From CAYQNU01 sp964419055 (GTDB lineage: Bacteria > Bacteroidota > Bacteroidia > Flavobacteriales_D > Parvicellaceae), in NCBI GenBank assembly GCA_964419055.1, contig CAYQNU010000015.1, positions 1 to 64,000 of the forward strand: a DNA stretch of 64,000 bases, read 5' to 3'. The notes beneath the pieces were generated by a model. The model had not been told where the DNA came from. It saw only the letters and a list, made by a program, of their open reading frames with translations, and ran no database searches. The position numbers and the translations under genes are program-made. Shown one piece after another: positions 16,848 through 26,121 of the stretch (its first letter is position 1; the number at the start of each line of letters is the position of its first letter).

Positions 16848-18059
16848 TTAGTCAATTACTTTATTTACAGATTCGATTACGGTGCTTACTACCTCATCTA
16901 CTTGCTCAAAGGTTAGATTATAAAATACAGGTAATGAAATTTCACACGAAAAATTGCGATATGCCACAGGATAATCTTCCATTTTGTAGCCTAAATTTTT
17001 ATAAAAAGTAAGCATTGGCAATGGAATGTAGTGCACATTAACGGCAATTTCGTGTTTGCTGATTTCTTCAATGATTTTATCTCGTTGGCTTTCAGTTGCC
17101 CCGTCAATTTTTAATAAAAATAAGTGGTAAGACGAAATTTTATCGGCTGTTTCATAGGGGGTAATTTTTGCCCACGAACATTCTTTAAACCCCTGAGCAT
17201 AGCGATCAAACAATAATTTTCTTTTGTGCAAGGTATCTTCATATCGTTCCAACTCAACCAGACCAATAGCAGCTTGCAAATCGGTCATATTGCATTTGAA
17301 ACCTGCTTCAATGATATCATAACGCCAATTACCCAATTGCATTTTACTAAATGCATCTTTGGTTTGACCGTGTAGGGAACTTATTTTAAAGTCTTGTTTT
17401 AATTTGGCGTGATCAAACTTATCGGCCACATTAAAAATAACTGCACCACCTTCGGCAGTGGTTAGATTTTTTACCGCGTGAAATGAATACGAACTCATAT
17501 CAGCTTGATGACCCGTGAATTTGCCTTTATATTTTGCTCCAATGCTATGAGCGGCATCTGAAATGACCATTATTCTACCTAATTTATCTTGAATTGGATT
17601 AGAAGGAGAAAACTGTCTTTTGATTTCTTGGTCGTTTACAATGGCTAAAATCTCATCGTAATCGGCAGGAAAACCGGCAATATCAACTGCAATGATAGCT
17701 TTTGTTCGAGGGGTAATGGCTTTTCTAATGGCCTCAACATTGATGTTAAAATCATCTTCATTGATATCCACCATAACGGGTGCTCCGCCTCTATGAATGA
17801 CCACATTTGCTGTGGCACAATAAGTATAAGCTGGAACAATTACTTCGTCACCTGGACCGATTCCCAACCATTTCAGAATAATTTGCATACCCGCAGTGGC
17901 ACTGTTGAGCGCTACAATTTGATCGGTACCCAAATAAGTAGCCAAATCCTCTTCGAATTGTCTAGTTTTTGGGCCAGTAGAAATCCATCCTGATTGCAAT
18001 GCTTCAGTTACGGCTTTGATTGTCAATTCATCTATACGAGGTGGTGAAAATGGAATCAT
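16848..18059 (-). CDS. DegT/DnrJ/EryC1/StrS aminotransferase
   Basis: This 403-residue PLP enzyme belongs to the family that makes amino sugars on nucleotide-sugar precursors. The ATG at 18059 (MIPFSPPRID) is chosen over a frame start ten codons upstream, because the family begins with this PFxxPxI pattern. Lys197 in SFHAVKNLTTAEGG is the expected Schiff-base lysine. ALNSATAGMQ near residue 55 and DAAHSIGAKYKG near 165 are cofactor-site motifs. SYHLF and HYIPLP near the C-terminus are also typical. No sugar-biosynthesis neighbours occur in the window, so the exact sugar is unknown; a role in surface polysaccharide or glycoprotein synthesis is likely. Confidence 0.9.
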   Translation of the reverse strand: MIPFSPPRIDELTIKAVTEALQSGWISTGPKTRQFEEDLATYLGTDQIVALNSATAGMQIILKWLGIGPGDEVIVPAYTYCATANVVIHRGGAPVMVDINEDDFNINVEAIRKAITPRTKAIIAVDIAGFPADYDEILAIVNDQEIKRQFSPSNPIQDKLGRIMVISDAAHSIGAKYKGKFTGHQADMSSYSFHAVKNLTTAEGGAVIFNVADKFDHAKLKQDFKISSLHGQTKDAFSKMQLGNWRYDIIEAGFKCNMTDLQAAIGLVELERYEDTLHKRKLLFDRYAQGFKECSWAKITPYETADKISSYHLFLLKIDGATESQRDKIIEEISKHEIAVNVHYIPLPMLTFYKNLGYKMEDYPVAYRNFSCEISLPVFYNLTFEQVDEVVSTVIESVNKVID

Positions 18060-18150
18060 TTTAATACAAATTTGATGTTTAATCAGCAAATGTATTAAAA
18101 AAACCTATTCCCTAACCATCTAAAAATGACGATTGGTAAGTGATGTTATA

Positions 18151-18618
18151 TTAATCTTCGGCCAATGCTTTAAGAATCTGCTCGGTATGAGATTTTGTTT
18201 CTACCTTTTCAAAAATTTTCAATAGCACTCCATTCTCATCAATTATGAAGGTTTTTCTAATAATTCCATCATATACTTTGCCCATAAATTTTTTGGTTCC
18301 CCAACATTCATACGCTTGAATGATTTCCTTGTCGGTATCGGCTATTAAATCAAAAGGAAGGTTGTATTTGGTGGTAAATTTAAGGTGTGATTTTTCATTA
18401 TCTGCACTTACACCAATTATAGCAAAATTTTGTTTCATTAATTCATCATAGTTTTCTGCTAAATTACACGCTTCGGCAGTACAACCTGGTGTATCATCTT
18501 TTGGATAGAAATACAGAATTATTTTTTTTCCCTTGAAATCTTCTGATGAAATGTTTTTTCCATTTTGGTTGACTCCTTTAAACAATGGAGCTTTTTCTCC
18601 CACTTTGATTGCAGACAT
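18151..18618 (-). CDS. bcp: Thioredoxin-dependent peroxiredoxin (BCP/PrxQ)
   Basis: This 155-residue peroxiredoxin reduces hydrogen peroxide and organic peroxides with electrons from thioredoxin. Cys46 in DDTPGCTAEACNL is the peroxidatic cysteine and Cys51 the resolving one, the BCP spacing. GVSADNEKSHLKF and TFIIDENG fit the family. There is no signal peptide, so it is cytoplasmic. It lies 12 bases after the YihY gene on the same strand, suggesting a nadC-yihY-bcp operon. Confidence 0.94.
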   Translation of the reverse strand: MSAIKVGEKAPLFKGVNQNGKNISSEDFKGKKIILYFYPKDDTPGCTAEACNLAENYDELMKQNFAIIGVSADNEKSHLKFTTKYNLPFDLIADTDKEIIQAYECWGTKKFMGKVYDGIIRKTFIIDENGVLLKIFEKVETKSHTEQILKALAED

Positions 18619-18630
18619 ATTGTTTTAGTA

Positions 18631-19575
18631 TTAGTTTTCTATTTTTTCGCGTTTTTGCACTACGTGCAAGTCAAAACCTACTAACAAAATATAACAAATA
18701 ATGTTTAACCAAACTAAAATCATCATCAAAGAACCAATGGAACCATACAATTCGTTGTAGGTAGAAAAATTACTGAAAAAATAAAACAAGCCATTGGAAG
18801 CTAAAATGATGGTAATGGTGGCCAATGAAGCACCAGAAGAAATCCATTTCCATTTTTTTCTTCCTGGATTTCCTAAATTATACAACACACTTACACCAAC
18901 AATCATACACAAAATAACGATGATCCATTTTACAAAAATGAAGAGGAATTGTAGGAATCCATTCATTCGTTTATAAAAAATATCGTGGGCAACCACTTCA
19001 CCATAGGTAATCAACGCCAAACCAATCAATATAAAAACGGTCATAATAAAAAAGATTCCTAAGGCTACCAAACGCTGTTTGACAGGATTTCTTTTGAGCT
19101 TTACATTAAACGATTCGTTAAAAACGGACAGCATATACCCTATTCCTTCGCTGGCATAATACAAGGTGAATAATAAACCCAAACTTAAGGTAAACCCTCT
19201 TTTGTTCATTACCAAGTCATTGATTGTCTTTTCGATGACTGTAAAAATCTCAGGAGGTGTGATTTTATCAATTTCATACATCAAATTTGCTTGGAAATTT
19301 TCAATCGGAATGTATGGAATTAAAGCTAAAAAGAAAACTATACTTGGAAAAAGAGCCAAGAAGAACTTAAAAGCAATGGCTGCACTTCGAATGCCAAAAC
19401 TGTTTTTTTGAAAACACTCAATTAAATACTCAATAATTTCATAAATGCTCATAGACTCAAAACCCCAAGGTTGAGCACGTTTTGACCAAGCTAACACACC
19501 TTTTACCAACTTACTGGTAATTAACTTATTTTTTAAAGAAGCAAAAAAGTAGGTAACCGAAGTGATAAAACTCAT
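18631..19575 (-). CDS. YihY/BrkB family inner-membrane protein
   Basis: This 314-residue protein has six probable membrane segments (about 65-90, 130-155, 165-190, 205-230, 240-262 and 275-300). The family signature is visible in AAIAFKFFLALFPSIVFFLA near residues 65-85 and YYASEGIGYML near 140. Members were once called ribonuclease BN, but are now regarded as membrane proteins of uncertain, possibly transport, function. The start overlaps the end of nadC by four bases, so translation is probably coupled. Confidence 0.88.
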   Translation of the reverse strand: MSFITSVTYFFASLKNKLITSKLVKGVLAWSKRAQPWGFESMSIYEIIEYLIECFQKNSFGIRSAAIAFKFFLALFPSIVFFLALIPYIPIENFQANLMYEIDKITPPEIFTVIEKTINDLVMNKRGFTLSLGLLFTLYYASEGIGYMLSVFNESFNVKLKRNPVKQRLVALGIFFIMTVFILIGLALITYGEVVAHDIFYKRMNGFLQFLFIFVKWIIVILCMIVGVSVLYNLGNPGRKKWKWISSGASLATITIILASNGLFYFFSNFSTYNELYGSIGSLMMILVWLNIICYILLVGFDLHVVQKREKIEN

Positions 19576-20405
19576 ATCGCTTTTAAACTAAGGTCCATAT
19601 TATGAACGGAATGTGTAATGGCTCCAACTGAAACATAATCAACACCACATTCGGCATGTTGTCTCACGGTTTTTAAATTTACACCACCAGATGATTCTGT
19701 TTCATAGTTTCCATTAATCAATTGAACTGCGGTTTTTAGATCTTCGAATGAAAAATTATCTAACATAATACGATGAACACCCCCAACCCTCAACACTTCA
19801 CGTACTTCATCTAAATTACGAGTTTCAATTTCTATCTTCAACTCTTTTCCAGTTGATTTAAGATACTCGTGCGTTTTTTTGATCGCCTTTTCAATACCTC
19901 CGGCCAAATCAATGTGATTATCTTTGAGCATAATCATATCATACAAACCAAATCGGTGATTGGTTCCTCCTCCAATTAAAACAGCTTTCTTTTCCAAAAA
20001 TCGCAGCAACGGGGTTGTTTTTCGAGTATCCAATATCTGCGTTTTCAAGCCTGCAACTTCTTTAACGTAAAGAGCTGTTAAGGTGGCTATGGCGCTCATT
20101 CGTTGCATTACGTTCAAAATCAAACGTTCGGCACCTAATAGCGCTCTTGATTTGCATTCAATATGAAACGCTACATCACCGTGTTTTACGACATCTCCAT
20201 CTTTCAAAAAAGGAGTAAAAATAGCGTTGGAGTCAAATTCTAATACAATAGCTTTGGCCTCTTCTACTCCAGCTAAAATACCTTCAGCTTTAACCAGAAG
20301 TTTGGCTCTTCCAATTGCATTTTCGGGAATGCAAGCTAGTGCAGAATGATCTCCATCTTGGATATCTTCGCTCATTGCTAATCGGACAAATTCTTTCATT
20401 TCCAT
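19572..20405 (-). CDS. nadC: Nicotinate-nucleotide diphosphorylase (carboxylating)
   Basis: This 277-residue quinolinate phosphoribosyltransferase converts quinolinate and PRPP to nicotinate mononucleotide in de novo NAD synthesis. Family motifs are present in order: LLGAERLILNVMQRMSAIAT (about 98-117), LDTRKTTPLLR, GGGTNHRFGLYD with MLKDNHI, IEIETRNLDE and SSGGVN, then VGAITHSV near the end. The length is normal. It heads a minus-strand run with yihY and bcp. No nadA or nadB is in the window. Confidence 0.96.
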   Translation of the reverse strand: MEMKEFVRLAMSEDIQDGDHSALACIPENAIGRAKLLVKAEGILAGVEEAKAIVLEFDSNAIFTPFLKDGDVVKHGDVAFHIECKSRALLGAERLILNVMQRMSAIATLTALYVKEVAGLKTQILDTRKTTPLLRFLEKKAVLIGGGTNHRFGLYDMIMLKDNHIDLAGGIEKAIKKTHEYLKSTGKELKIEIETRNLDEVREVLRVGGVHRIMLDNFSFEDLKTAVQLINGNYETESSGGVNLKTVRQHAECGVDYVSVGAITHSVHNMDLSLKAI

Positions 20406-20489
20406 TTGGCAAAATTACTAAATTTCTTTAGTTGAAATCTATTTTAAATTAAAGCGTTGGGGTAAACTTCAATTAACTTTCTTTGTATT

Positions 20490-21992
20490 ATGAATAATCC
20501 GTATTTAATTCTCTCCATTATAGCTGCCTATTTTGCTGTGTTGGTAATCATAATGAGGCTCACTTCAAAAGGAGCTACCAATGATACATTTTTTACCGGA
20601 AATCGCAAATCTCCTTGGTTTTTGGTGGCTTTTGGAATGATAGGTACCTCTTTATCAGGTGTCACTTTTTTATCCATTCCGGGTCAAGTAGGAAATGATG
20701 CTACCCAATTTAGTTACATGCAAATGGTGTTTGGCTATTTTGTTGGTTATTTGGTGGTTGCCTATATATTGATGCCTATATTTTACCGAATGAATGTGGT
20801 ATCAATTTATACTTATTTGAAAACACGTTTTGGTTTTTATACACACAAAACGGGCGCATTTTTCTTTATTGTTTCAAGGATTATCGGTTCAGCTATCCGA
20901 TTGCTTTTGGTTGTAAATATATTGCAATTATTTGTTTTTGATGCTTTGAAGGTTCCCTTTGAAATTACCGTCATTGTTTCAATACTCTTGATTTGGTTGT
21001 ATACGAATAAAGGTGGTATAAAAACAATCATTTATACCGATACTTTTCAAACGGCTTTTATGATTTTGACGGTCATCGGTATCAGCTATTTTATTTATGA
21101 TTATTTGCAATTATCGGATGTTGGTTTGTATTCATCTGTAGCGGATAGCGGTTATTCAAAGCTCTTTTTCTTTGAAGACTTCAACTCCAAAAATTATTTC
21201 TGGAAACACTTTTTAGGCGGAGCTTTTATTACCATTGGAATGACAGGATTGGACCAAGATATGATGCAGAAAAATTTGAGTTGTAAAAACATTGGAGAGG
21301 CTAAAAAAAATATGATGAGTTTTGCCACGGTATTGATTTTAGTAAATTTACTTTTCCTCATTTTAGGTGTTTTGTTGTATCAATATTCTACCGCTACTGG
21401 TTTAGGACAAAACATTTCTAATTCTGATTTATTATTCCCAACAATAGCGTTGGATGCTAATATGAATGTCTTTATTGGAATCATGTTTTTATTGGGACTT
21501 ATTGCGGCAGCCTATTCAAGTGCAGATGGCGCTATGACCGCATTAACTACCTCTGTTGCTGTTGACTTTTTAGACATTGACAAACAAACACTTGAGAAAC
21601 AAGAAAAATTGCGTAAAAAAATACACTTAATTGTGGCCATTTCAACCATACTTGTCATCATCCTTCTTAAATATACTACATCTGATGCGGCCATCAATTC
21701 CATTATGTTTTTTGCAGGATTTACCTATGGACCACTCATCGCCCTATTCTTTTTTGGAATTCTTACCAAAAGGTCATTACACGATCAATGGGTACCATGG
21801 GTGAGCATCCTGTCTATTGCCATTACCGTATTATTGTGGAGTTATAGCAAAGGAGGTATTGCCTTAGGAAAAGGAGAACCTGGTATTTTTGGACATTATA
21901 TATTCGGAGTTGAACTAATCATTCTCAACTTTTTCATCACTTTCCTAGGTTTACTTAGCATCAGTAAAAAAGGTACTGCAATAGCTTTGTAA
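20490..21992 (+). CDS. Sodium:solute symporter (SSS family)
   Basis: This 500-residue inner-membrane transporter has about 13 hydrophobic segments spread along its whole length. The N-terminal TFFTGNRKSPWFLVAFGMIG and GTSLSGVTFLSIPG, then IYTYLKTRFG, are typical of sodium-coupled SSS carriers. ITIGMTGLDQDMMQKNLSCK and AAAYSSADGAMTAL are further family hallmarks. The substrate cannot be read from the sequence. It starts 85 bases from the divergent nadC gene. A -7-like box (TTTCTTTG) lies just upstream of the start codon. Confidence 0.9.
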   Translation: MNNPYLILSIIAAYFAVLVIIMRLTSKGATNDTFFTGNRKSPWFLVAFGMIGTSLSGVTFLSIPGQVGNDATQFSYMQMVFGYFVGYLVVAYILMPIFYRMNVVSIYTYLKTRFGFYTHKTGAFFFIVSRIIGSAIRLLLVVNILQLFVFDALKVPFEITVIVSILLIWLYTNKGGIKTIIYTDTFQTAFMILTVIGISYFIYDYLQLSDVGLYSSVADSGYSKLFFFEDFNSKNYFWKHFLGGAFITIGMTGLDQDMMQKNLSCKNIGEAKKNMMSFATVLILVNLLFLILGVLLYQYSTATGLGQNISNSDLLFPTIALDANMNVFIGIMFLLGLIAAAYSSADGAMTALTTSVAVDFLDIDKQTLEKQEKLRKKIHLIVAISTILVIILLKYTTSDAAINSIMFFAGFTYGPLIALFFFGILTKRSLHDQWVPWVSILSIAITVLLWSYSKGGIALGKGEPGIFGHYIFGVELIILNFFITFLGLLSISKKGTAIAL

Positions 21993-22089
21993 TTTTGAAA
22001 TAGCTAATAACCGTTGCTAATTCAGATGCAATTCTTTACTTTTTTTGTGTAACTACATTCCTTTCAATTGGGTTTACTTTTACCATCAA

Positions 22090-22677
22090 ATGAAAGCAAA
22101 ACACCTTTTCTCCTATTTTTTTATGTACATTCTATTTGTTGTAGTGTATATCTCTTTGATTATTGTTAGTTGTGGCAAAAGCACCACTAACGGCATAAAA
22201 AATAATGTTCACTCGCATAAAAATGAATTCCAAGAAAGAATCATCAGTCCTTTTCAAGGATTGGTAAATGAATTTGCAGAATTTTCACAAATCGAAATAG
22301 CTCTTGGAACACTCGTAATTGAAAAAGGTACCACTGCACGCATAAGAGAATTGGCCAGATTAGTTGTATCTCAACATGACAAAATTCTATTGAAAACAGA
22401 AAAGATGGCCTATACCATAGGGCTATCTGTAGCTACAAGTGGTTCAGAAAAAGAAAAAGAAGGGCTACAAAAACTGAATTATTATGAAAACACTCCATTC
22501 GATGAGTTCTATCAATTTCAATTATTAGAAAGGCATCAAGCTTTTTTAATAAGAATACAATCATTAGGTGCACAACATCAAGATGCCGCCATAAGTGATT
22601 GGATTGAAACTACCATTCCTATCATTATTTCATTGATTGAATCAACAGAATTGTGCATTAAAAGTAATGCTATCTAA
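22090..22677 (+). CDS. DUF4142 lipoprotein
   Basis: This 195-residue protein starts at the ATG at 22090. An upstream TTG in frame at 22045 adds residues with no signal features. Residues 1-31 form a long hydrophobic signal ending IIVSC, a lipobox with Cys at about 28. The mature part contains a DUF4142-like four-helix region: EFSQIEIALGTLVIEKG, then VSQHDKILLKTEKMA and LERHQAFLIRIQ. DUF4142 proteins are ferritin-like periplasmic or membrane-anchored proteins of unknown role. It stands about 100 bases after the symporter gene. Confidence 0.75.
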   Translation: MKAKHLFSYFFMYILFVVVYISLIIVSCGKSTTNGIKNNVHSHKNEFQERIISPFQGLVNEFAEFSQIEIALGTLVIEKGTTARIRELARLVVSQHDKILLKTEKMAYTIGLSVATSGSEKEKEGLQKLNYYENTPFDEFYQFQLLERHQAFLIRIQSLGAQHQDAAISDWIETTIPIIISLIESTELCIKSNAI

Positions 22678-22801
22678 TAACCTGATCCGATAGTTTTTGC
22701 TTAAGGAAAATACTTTTACAGCAAAAGGATTGCTGACAATAAAAAATAAATACTACTTTCGTCCTTACACGCTTTTTTAAGCTTGTCAGCTACCTTTATT
22801 G

Positions 22802-23227
22802 ATGAAAGTGGTCCAAAAACATACTTTTTTATTGCTTTTTCCACCCATTTATGGATGGTGGTTATTTTCATTGCAGTTTATTTTCTTGAATCCATCTTTC
22901 AGAAAAATATACCAAGTTCTTACAACTATTTTTTTTATTTCCTCACTGATGATATGCTTAAATGGGCTGAGTTACCTCTTTTCCGTTACTCTTTCAGAAC
23001 CATATGCGTCCATTACTGCACTCGTCTTTTTGTTTTCATTGATTTTGATTGCTTTTATGTTATCTCTTTTTATGATACTTTTTGAAAAAAAACAATTGAA
23101 AACGGGATCTTTCAACTACTTTTATATCTATTATTTCCTTTTTATCAATTGGTTTATTGGCATTTGGAGTTTGCTGGAATTGATGAAAATTTATAATTCT
23201 GAATCTAAAAACGTGAGTTTGACATAA
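22802..23227 (+). CDS. Small membrane protein of unknown function
   Basis: This 141-residue protein has four probable membrane segments (about 8-28, 37-60, 68-95 and 105-130) and a short charged loop, FEKKQLKTGS, between the third and fourth. The ATG at 22802 is chosen; a TTG codon directly before it is possible. A second, overlapping hydrophobic frame at 22783-23085 is judged a shadow because it ends inside this one and lacks defined segments. No family is recognised. Confidence 0.5.
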   Translation: MKVVQKHTFLLLFPPIYGWWLFSLQFIFLNPSFRKIYQVLTTIFFISSLMICLNGLSYLFSVTLSEPYASITALVFLFSLILIAFMLSLFMILFEKKQLKTGSFNYFYIYYFLFINWFIGIWSLLELMKIYNSESKNVSLT

Positions 23228-23305
23228 GAAATTCGATACAAATAAGATTTGAACGTCCATTTTTATCGTTATCTTCGTACTTATATTCACCTATTTAACC
23301 CATTT

Positions 23306-25495
23306 ATGAAATCACTTTTCACCCTACTTTACATCACTTTATTTGCCTTTTCATTTGGTTATGCACAAACTAAAATGAGTGCTGAAACCCTTCAGAAAGT
23401 AAAAGAAATTGCTCAATCACCAAAAGAGCCAATCATCACACAAGAATGGATTACTACTCATTTTCCAAAATTACCTATTTATAAAGTGAATGGTGAGTTT
23501 TGTTTATCTACAGTGATGCGAGTAACATCCGATTTTAAAAAAGAAGATGTGACCTCTTTTGGATATTTTGGATCACAACTGGGTCAAATTGTTACCCTGA
23601 AAATGCCTATTAGAACGATTCAAAACACTATAAACATTCCTCATGTGGAGTTTATTGAAATAGCTGAACGCATTCAACCTCAAAACAATAAATTAACGGG
23701 TGATGTAAGAGCCGATAGTGTTTGGGAAGGTATTAATTTGCCCCAAAGTTATACCGGTAAAAATGTCTTGATTGGTATAACTGACTGGGGATTTGATTAC
23801 AATCATCCCATGTTTATGGATACTACCTTAACCACTTCAAGAGTTCGAGCAGCATGGGATCATTTTAAAATTGAAGGCACTCCGCCATCAGGTATGAGCT
23901 ATGGTGTGGAATATGCCACTCCAAGTGCATTGGCCGCTGCTGAATCGGATACGGCTGGCACTTACTATGATTATGCCACCCACGGGAGCCACGTAGCAGG
24001 AATTGCTGCAGGTAGTGGAGCTGGTCTTCCCTATAGAGGTGTGGCTTTTGAAGCGGAATATTTGTTTAACTCGGTTCAATTGGACGTGGGTGCAGCCATA
24101 GATGGATTGGTTTGGATGAAATCCATAGCTGATGCAGATGGAAAACGATTGGTCATCAACGCTAGTTGGGGTTTGTATTATATGGGGACTATGGATGGAA
24201 CATCCTTATTGAGTCAAGCTATTACTAACTTGGCCGATAACGGAGTTTTGTTTGTGACCTCAGGAGGCAACAACGGAAATGTGAATTTGCATATCAAAAA
24301 AGATTTTAACAACGACAGTATTCGATCTCGCATCAATTTTTATGGTTACAGTCAGCATCCTCAAATGTGGGGACAATGCGTTTCTATGTGGGGACAGCCC
24401 AATCAACCCTTTGGAACCCGAATAGAGATTTACAACAATTCAAATGTCTTGATGGGAAGATCTGATTTTTTTAAAACCCAATTGGACGGAGGTTATCACG
24501 ATACCCTTATGGTAATTGGTTTAGATACTATCTTCTATAATTTAACTATTGATGAAGCGCACCCGCTCAACAATCGTCCGCATATCAGAATGCGCATAAA
24601 AAATACCAATGTCAACTTACGAGTGGTCATGAATTCCTTTGCTGCTTCAGGTACGGTGCATTATTGGAATGTTGTAGAATTGAGCAACGGTGTCGGAAAT
24701 TGGGGTTTACCCTTTACGGCTTTGGGAACCTTTGGGGTTGCGGGAAACTCAGAATACAGTATTGGTGAACCCGCGTGTAGTGAAGATGCCATGACCATTG
24801 CAGCGCATGGTTCGGAAACTTTTTCAGGAACAGGAGTGCCCATTGAAGGCTCAAGAGCTAGTTTTTCGAGCAAAGGCCCTACTTATGATGAACGCATGAA
24901 ACCGGATGTTTCTGCTCCTGGAGCCAACGTTGTTTCTTCCATTAATTCATTTACAACTAATAGTTATACTTCCGTAGCCAATACTACCTTTAATGGACGA
25001 ACCTATCATTTTGCTGCATTTTCTGGAACATCTATGTCCTCTCCTGCCGCAGCTGGTGTTGCTGCGTTGGTGTTGGAAGCTAATCCCGAGTTAACCGCCT
25101 ATCAAATTAAGGATATTATAAAATATACTGCTCGCCAAGATACCAAAACGGGAGTTATCAGCGCACCTGGTAGTCCGCTTTGGGGAATGGGAAAAGTAAC
25201 TGCAACTGCTGCTGTTTTGTTGGCAATAAATACTGTTTCGATAGAAACCAGCGATGAAGAAACAACACTAACGCTTTTTCCCAATCCGGTAAATGATGAA
25301 CTGAACCTTTATTTAGAATCACCTTTGTCAACAACCTTATCCTATCAAGTGGTGGATTTAACTGGAAAAATAATTTACTCAGGTGTTTTATCTTCTTCTA
25401 CAAACCTTGATGTATCTGGTTTGAGTAAAGGAATTTATTTGGTGGTACTGAAAGATGATCAAAAATCAACGGTATTAAAATTTGTAAAAGAGTAA
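23306..25495 (+). CDS. Subtilisin-like T9SS-exported protease (S8)
   Basis: This 729-residue serine protease probably acts outside the cell. From the ATG at 23306 the signal peptide MKSLFTLLYITLFAFSFGYA is clear; the frame extends 19 codons upstream without signal character. The catalytic triad is Asp160 in GITDWGFDYNH, His226 in THGSHVAG and Ser576 in FSGTSMSSP. The long spacing between His and Ser reflects an inserted beta-rich region, roughly residues 330-480. The last 75 residues are a type A T9SS sorting domain (LFPNPVNDELNLYL, VDLTGKII). It is a single gene with its own leader. Confidence 0.93.
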   Translation: MKSLFTLLYITLFAFSFGYAQTKMSAETLQKVKEIAQSPKEPIITQEWITTHFPKLPIYKVNGEFCLSTVMRVTSDFKKEDVTSFGYFGSQLGQIVTLKMPIRTIQNTINIPHVEFIEIAERIQPQNNKLTGDVRADSVWEGINLPQSYTGKNVLIGITDWGFDYNHPMFMDTTLTTSRVRAAWDHFKIEGTPPSGMSYGVEYATPSALAAAESDTAGTYYDYATHGSHVAGIAAGSGAGLPYRGVAFEAEYLFNSVQLDVGAAIDGLVWMKSIADADGKRLVINASWGLYYMGTMDGTSLLSQAITNLADNGVLFVTSGGNNGNVNLHIKKDFNNDSIRSRINFYGYSQHPQMWGQCVSMWGQPNQPFGTRIEIYNNSNVLMGRSDFFKTQLDGGYHDTLMVIGLDTIFYNLTIDEAHPLNNRPHIRMRIKNTNVNLRVVMNSFAASGTVHYWNVVELSNGVGNWGLPFTALGTFGVAGNSEYSIGEPACSEDAMTIAAHGSETFSGTGVPIEGSRASFSSKGPTYDERMKPDVSAPGANVVSSINSFTTNSYTSVANTTFNGRTYHFAAFSGTSMSSPAAAGVAALVLEANPELTAYQIKDIIKYTARQDTKTGVISAPGSPLWGMGKVTATAAVLLAINTVSIETSDEETTLTLFPNPVNDELNLYLESPLSTTLSYQVVDLTGKIIYSGVLSSSTNLDVSGLSKGIYLVVLKDDQKSTVLKFVKE

Positions 25496-25607
25496 AAAGA
25501 ATTTATCTTCTAACTACATTTATCATTTGGCAAACTGACAATCATCATATTGCCACTTAATGAGGTCTTTTATCTTCGCATGCAGTAATATATAAAACCA
25601 ATAAAAA

Positions 25608-25964
25608 ATGCAAGCTAAAGATATCATGTCCACCCCGATTGTTTTTACAAAAGGAAATATAAAACTAACCTATGTAAAAGATTTATTTTCAAGAAACAAC
25701 ATAAGTTCAGCACCTGTGTTGAATGCTAGTGGAGCAATTGAAGGAATCATTTCGAATTCTGATTTAGTAGCTCATCATAACGAAGATTTAATGGTGCAAA
25801 ATGTAATGTCAAAAAGAGTTCATGTTTGTGCTTTGAATGCACGTGTAAAGGATTTAGGTGCCATTATGGTAACCGAACAAATTCATCATATTGTGGCTAT
25901 GGAAGATGGAAAGATTTATGGAATGGTGAGTTCATTGGATGTGATTAAAGGGCTTTTAGGTTAA
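25608..25964 (+). CDS. CBS-domain pair protein
   Basis: This 118-residue cytoplasmic protein consists of a single pair of CBS motifs. The first spans about 1-60 (AKDIMSTPIVF, then GIISNSDLV) and the second about 62-118 (VQNVMSKRVHV, then GMVSSLDVI). Such stand-alone modules bind adenosine nucleotides and act as energy sensors. Nothing in the surroundings identifies a partner. A -7-like box (TTATCTTCG) lies about 35 bases before the start. Confidence 0.9.
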   Translation: MQAKDIMSTPIVFTKGNIKLTYVKDLFSRNNISSAPVLNASGAIEGIISNSDLVAHHNEDLMVQNVMSKRVHVCALNARVKDLGAIMVTEQIHHIVAMEDGKIYGMVSSLDVIKGLLG

Positions 25965-26121
25965 AGTAGTTATAGGTCGGGGGAGCTTATAAAATGAAAT
26001 TTTGAAATTCTAGATTAGTATTTATTACTAGTTAGTTTTTGATGCTTCGTTCAATTCGTGCTATCAAAGTTTCCTCAATTGGAATATTTGACTACTTTTG
26101 AAAACAAATAACGCATCATTT

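Noticed and set aside
22783..23085. A 100-codon frame overlapping the small membrane-protein gene
   Set aside because: The 22802-23227 frame in another phase has four ordered membrane segments; this one has no clear organisation.
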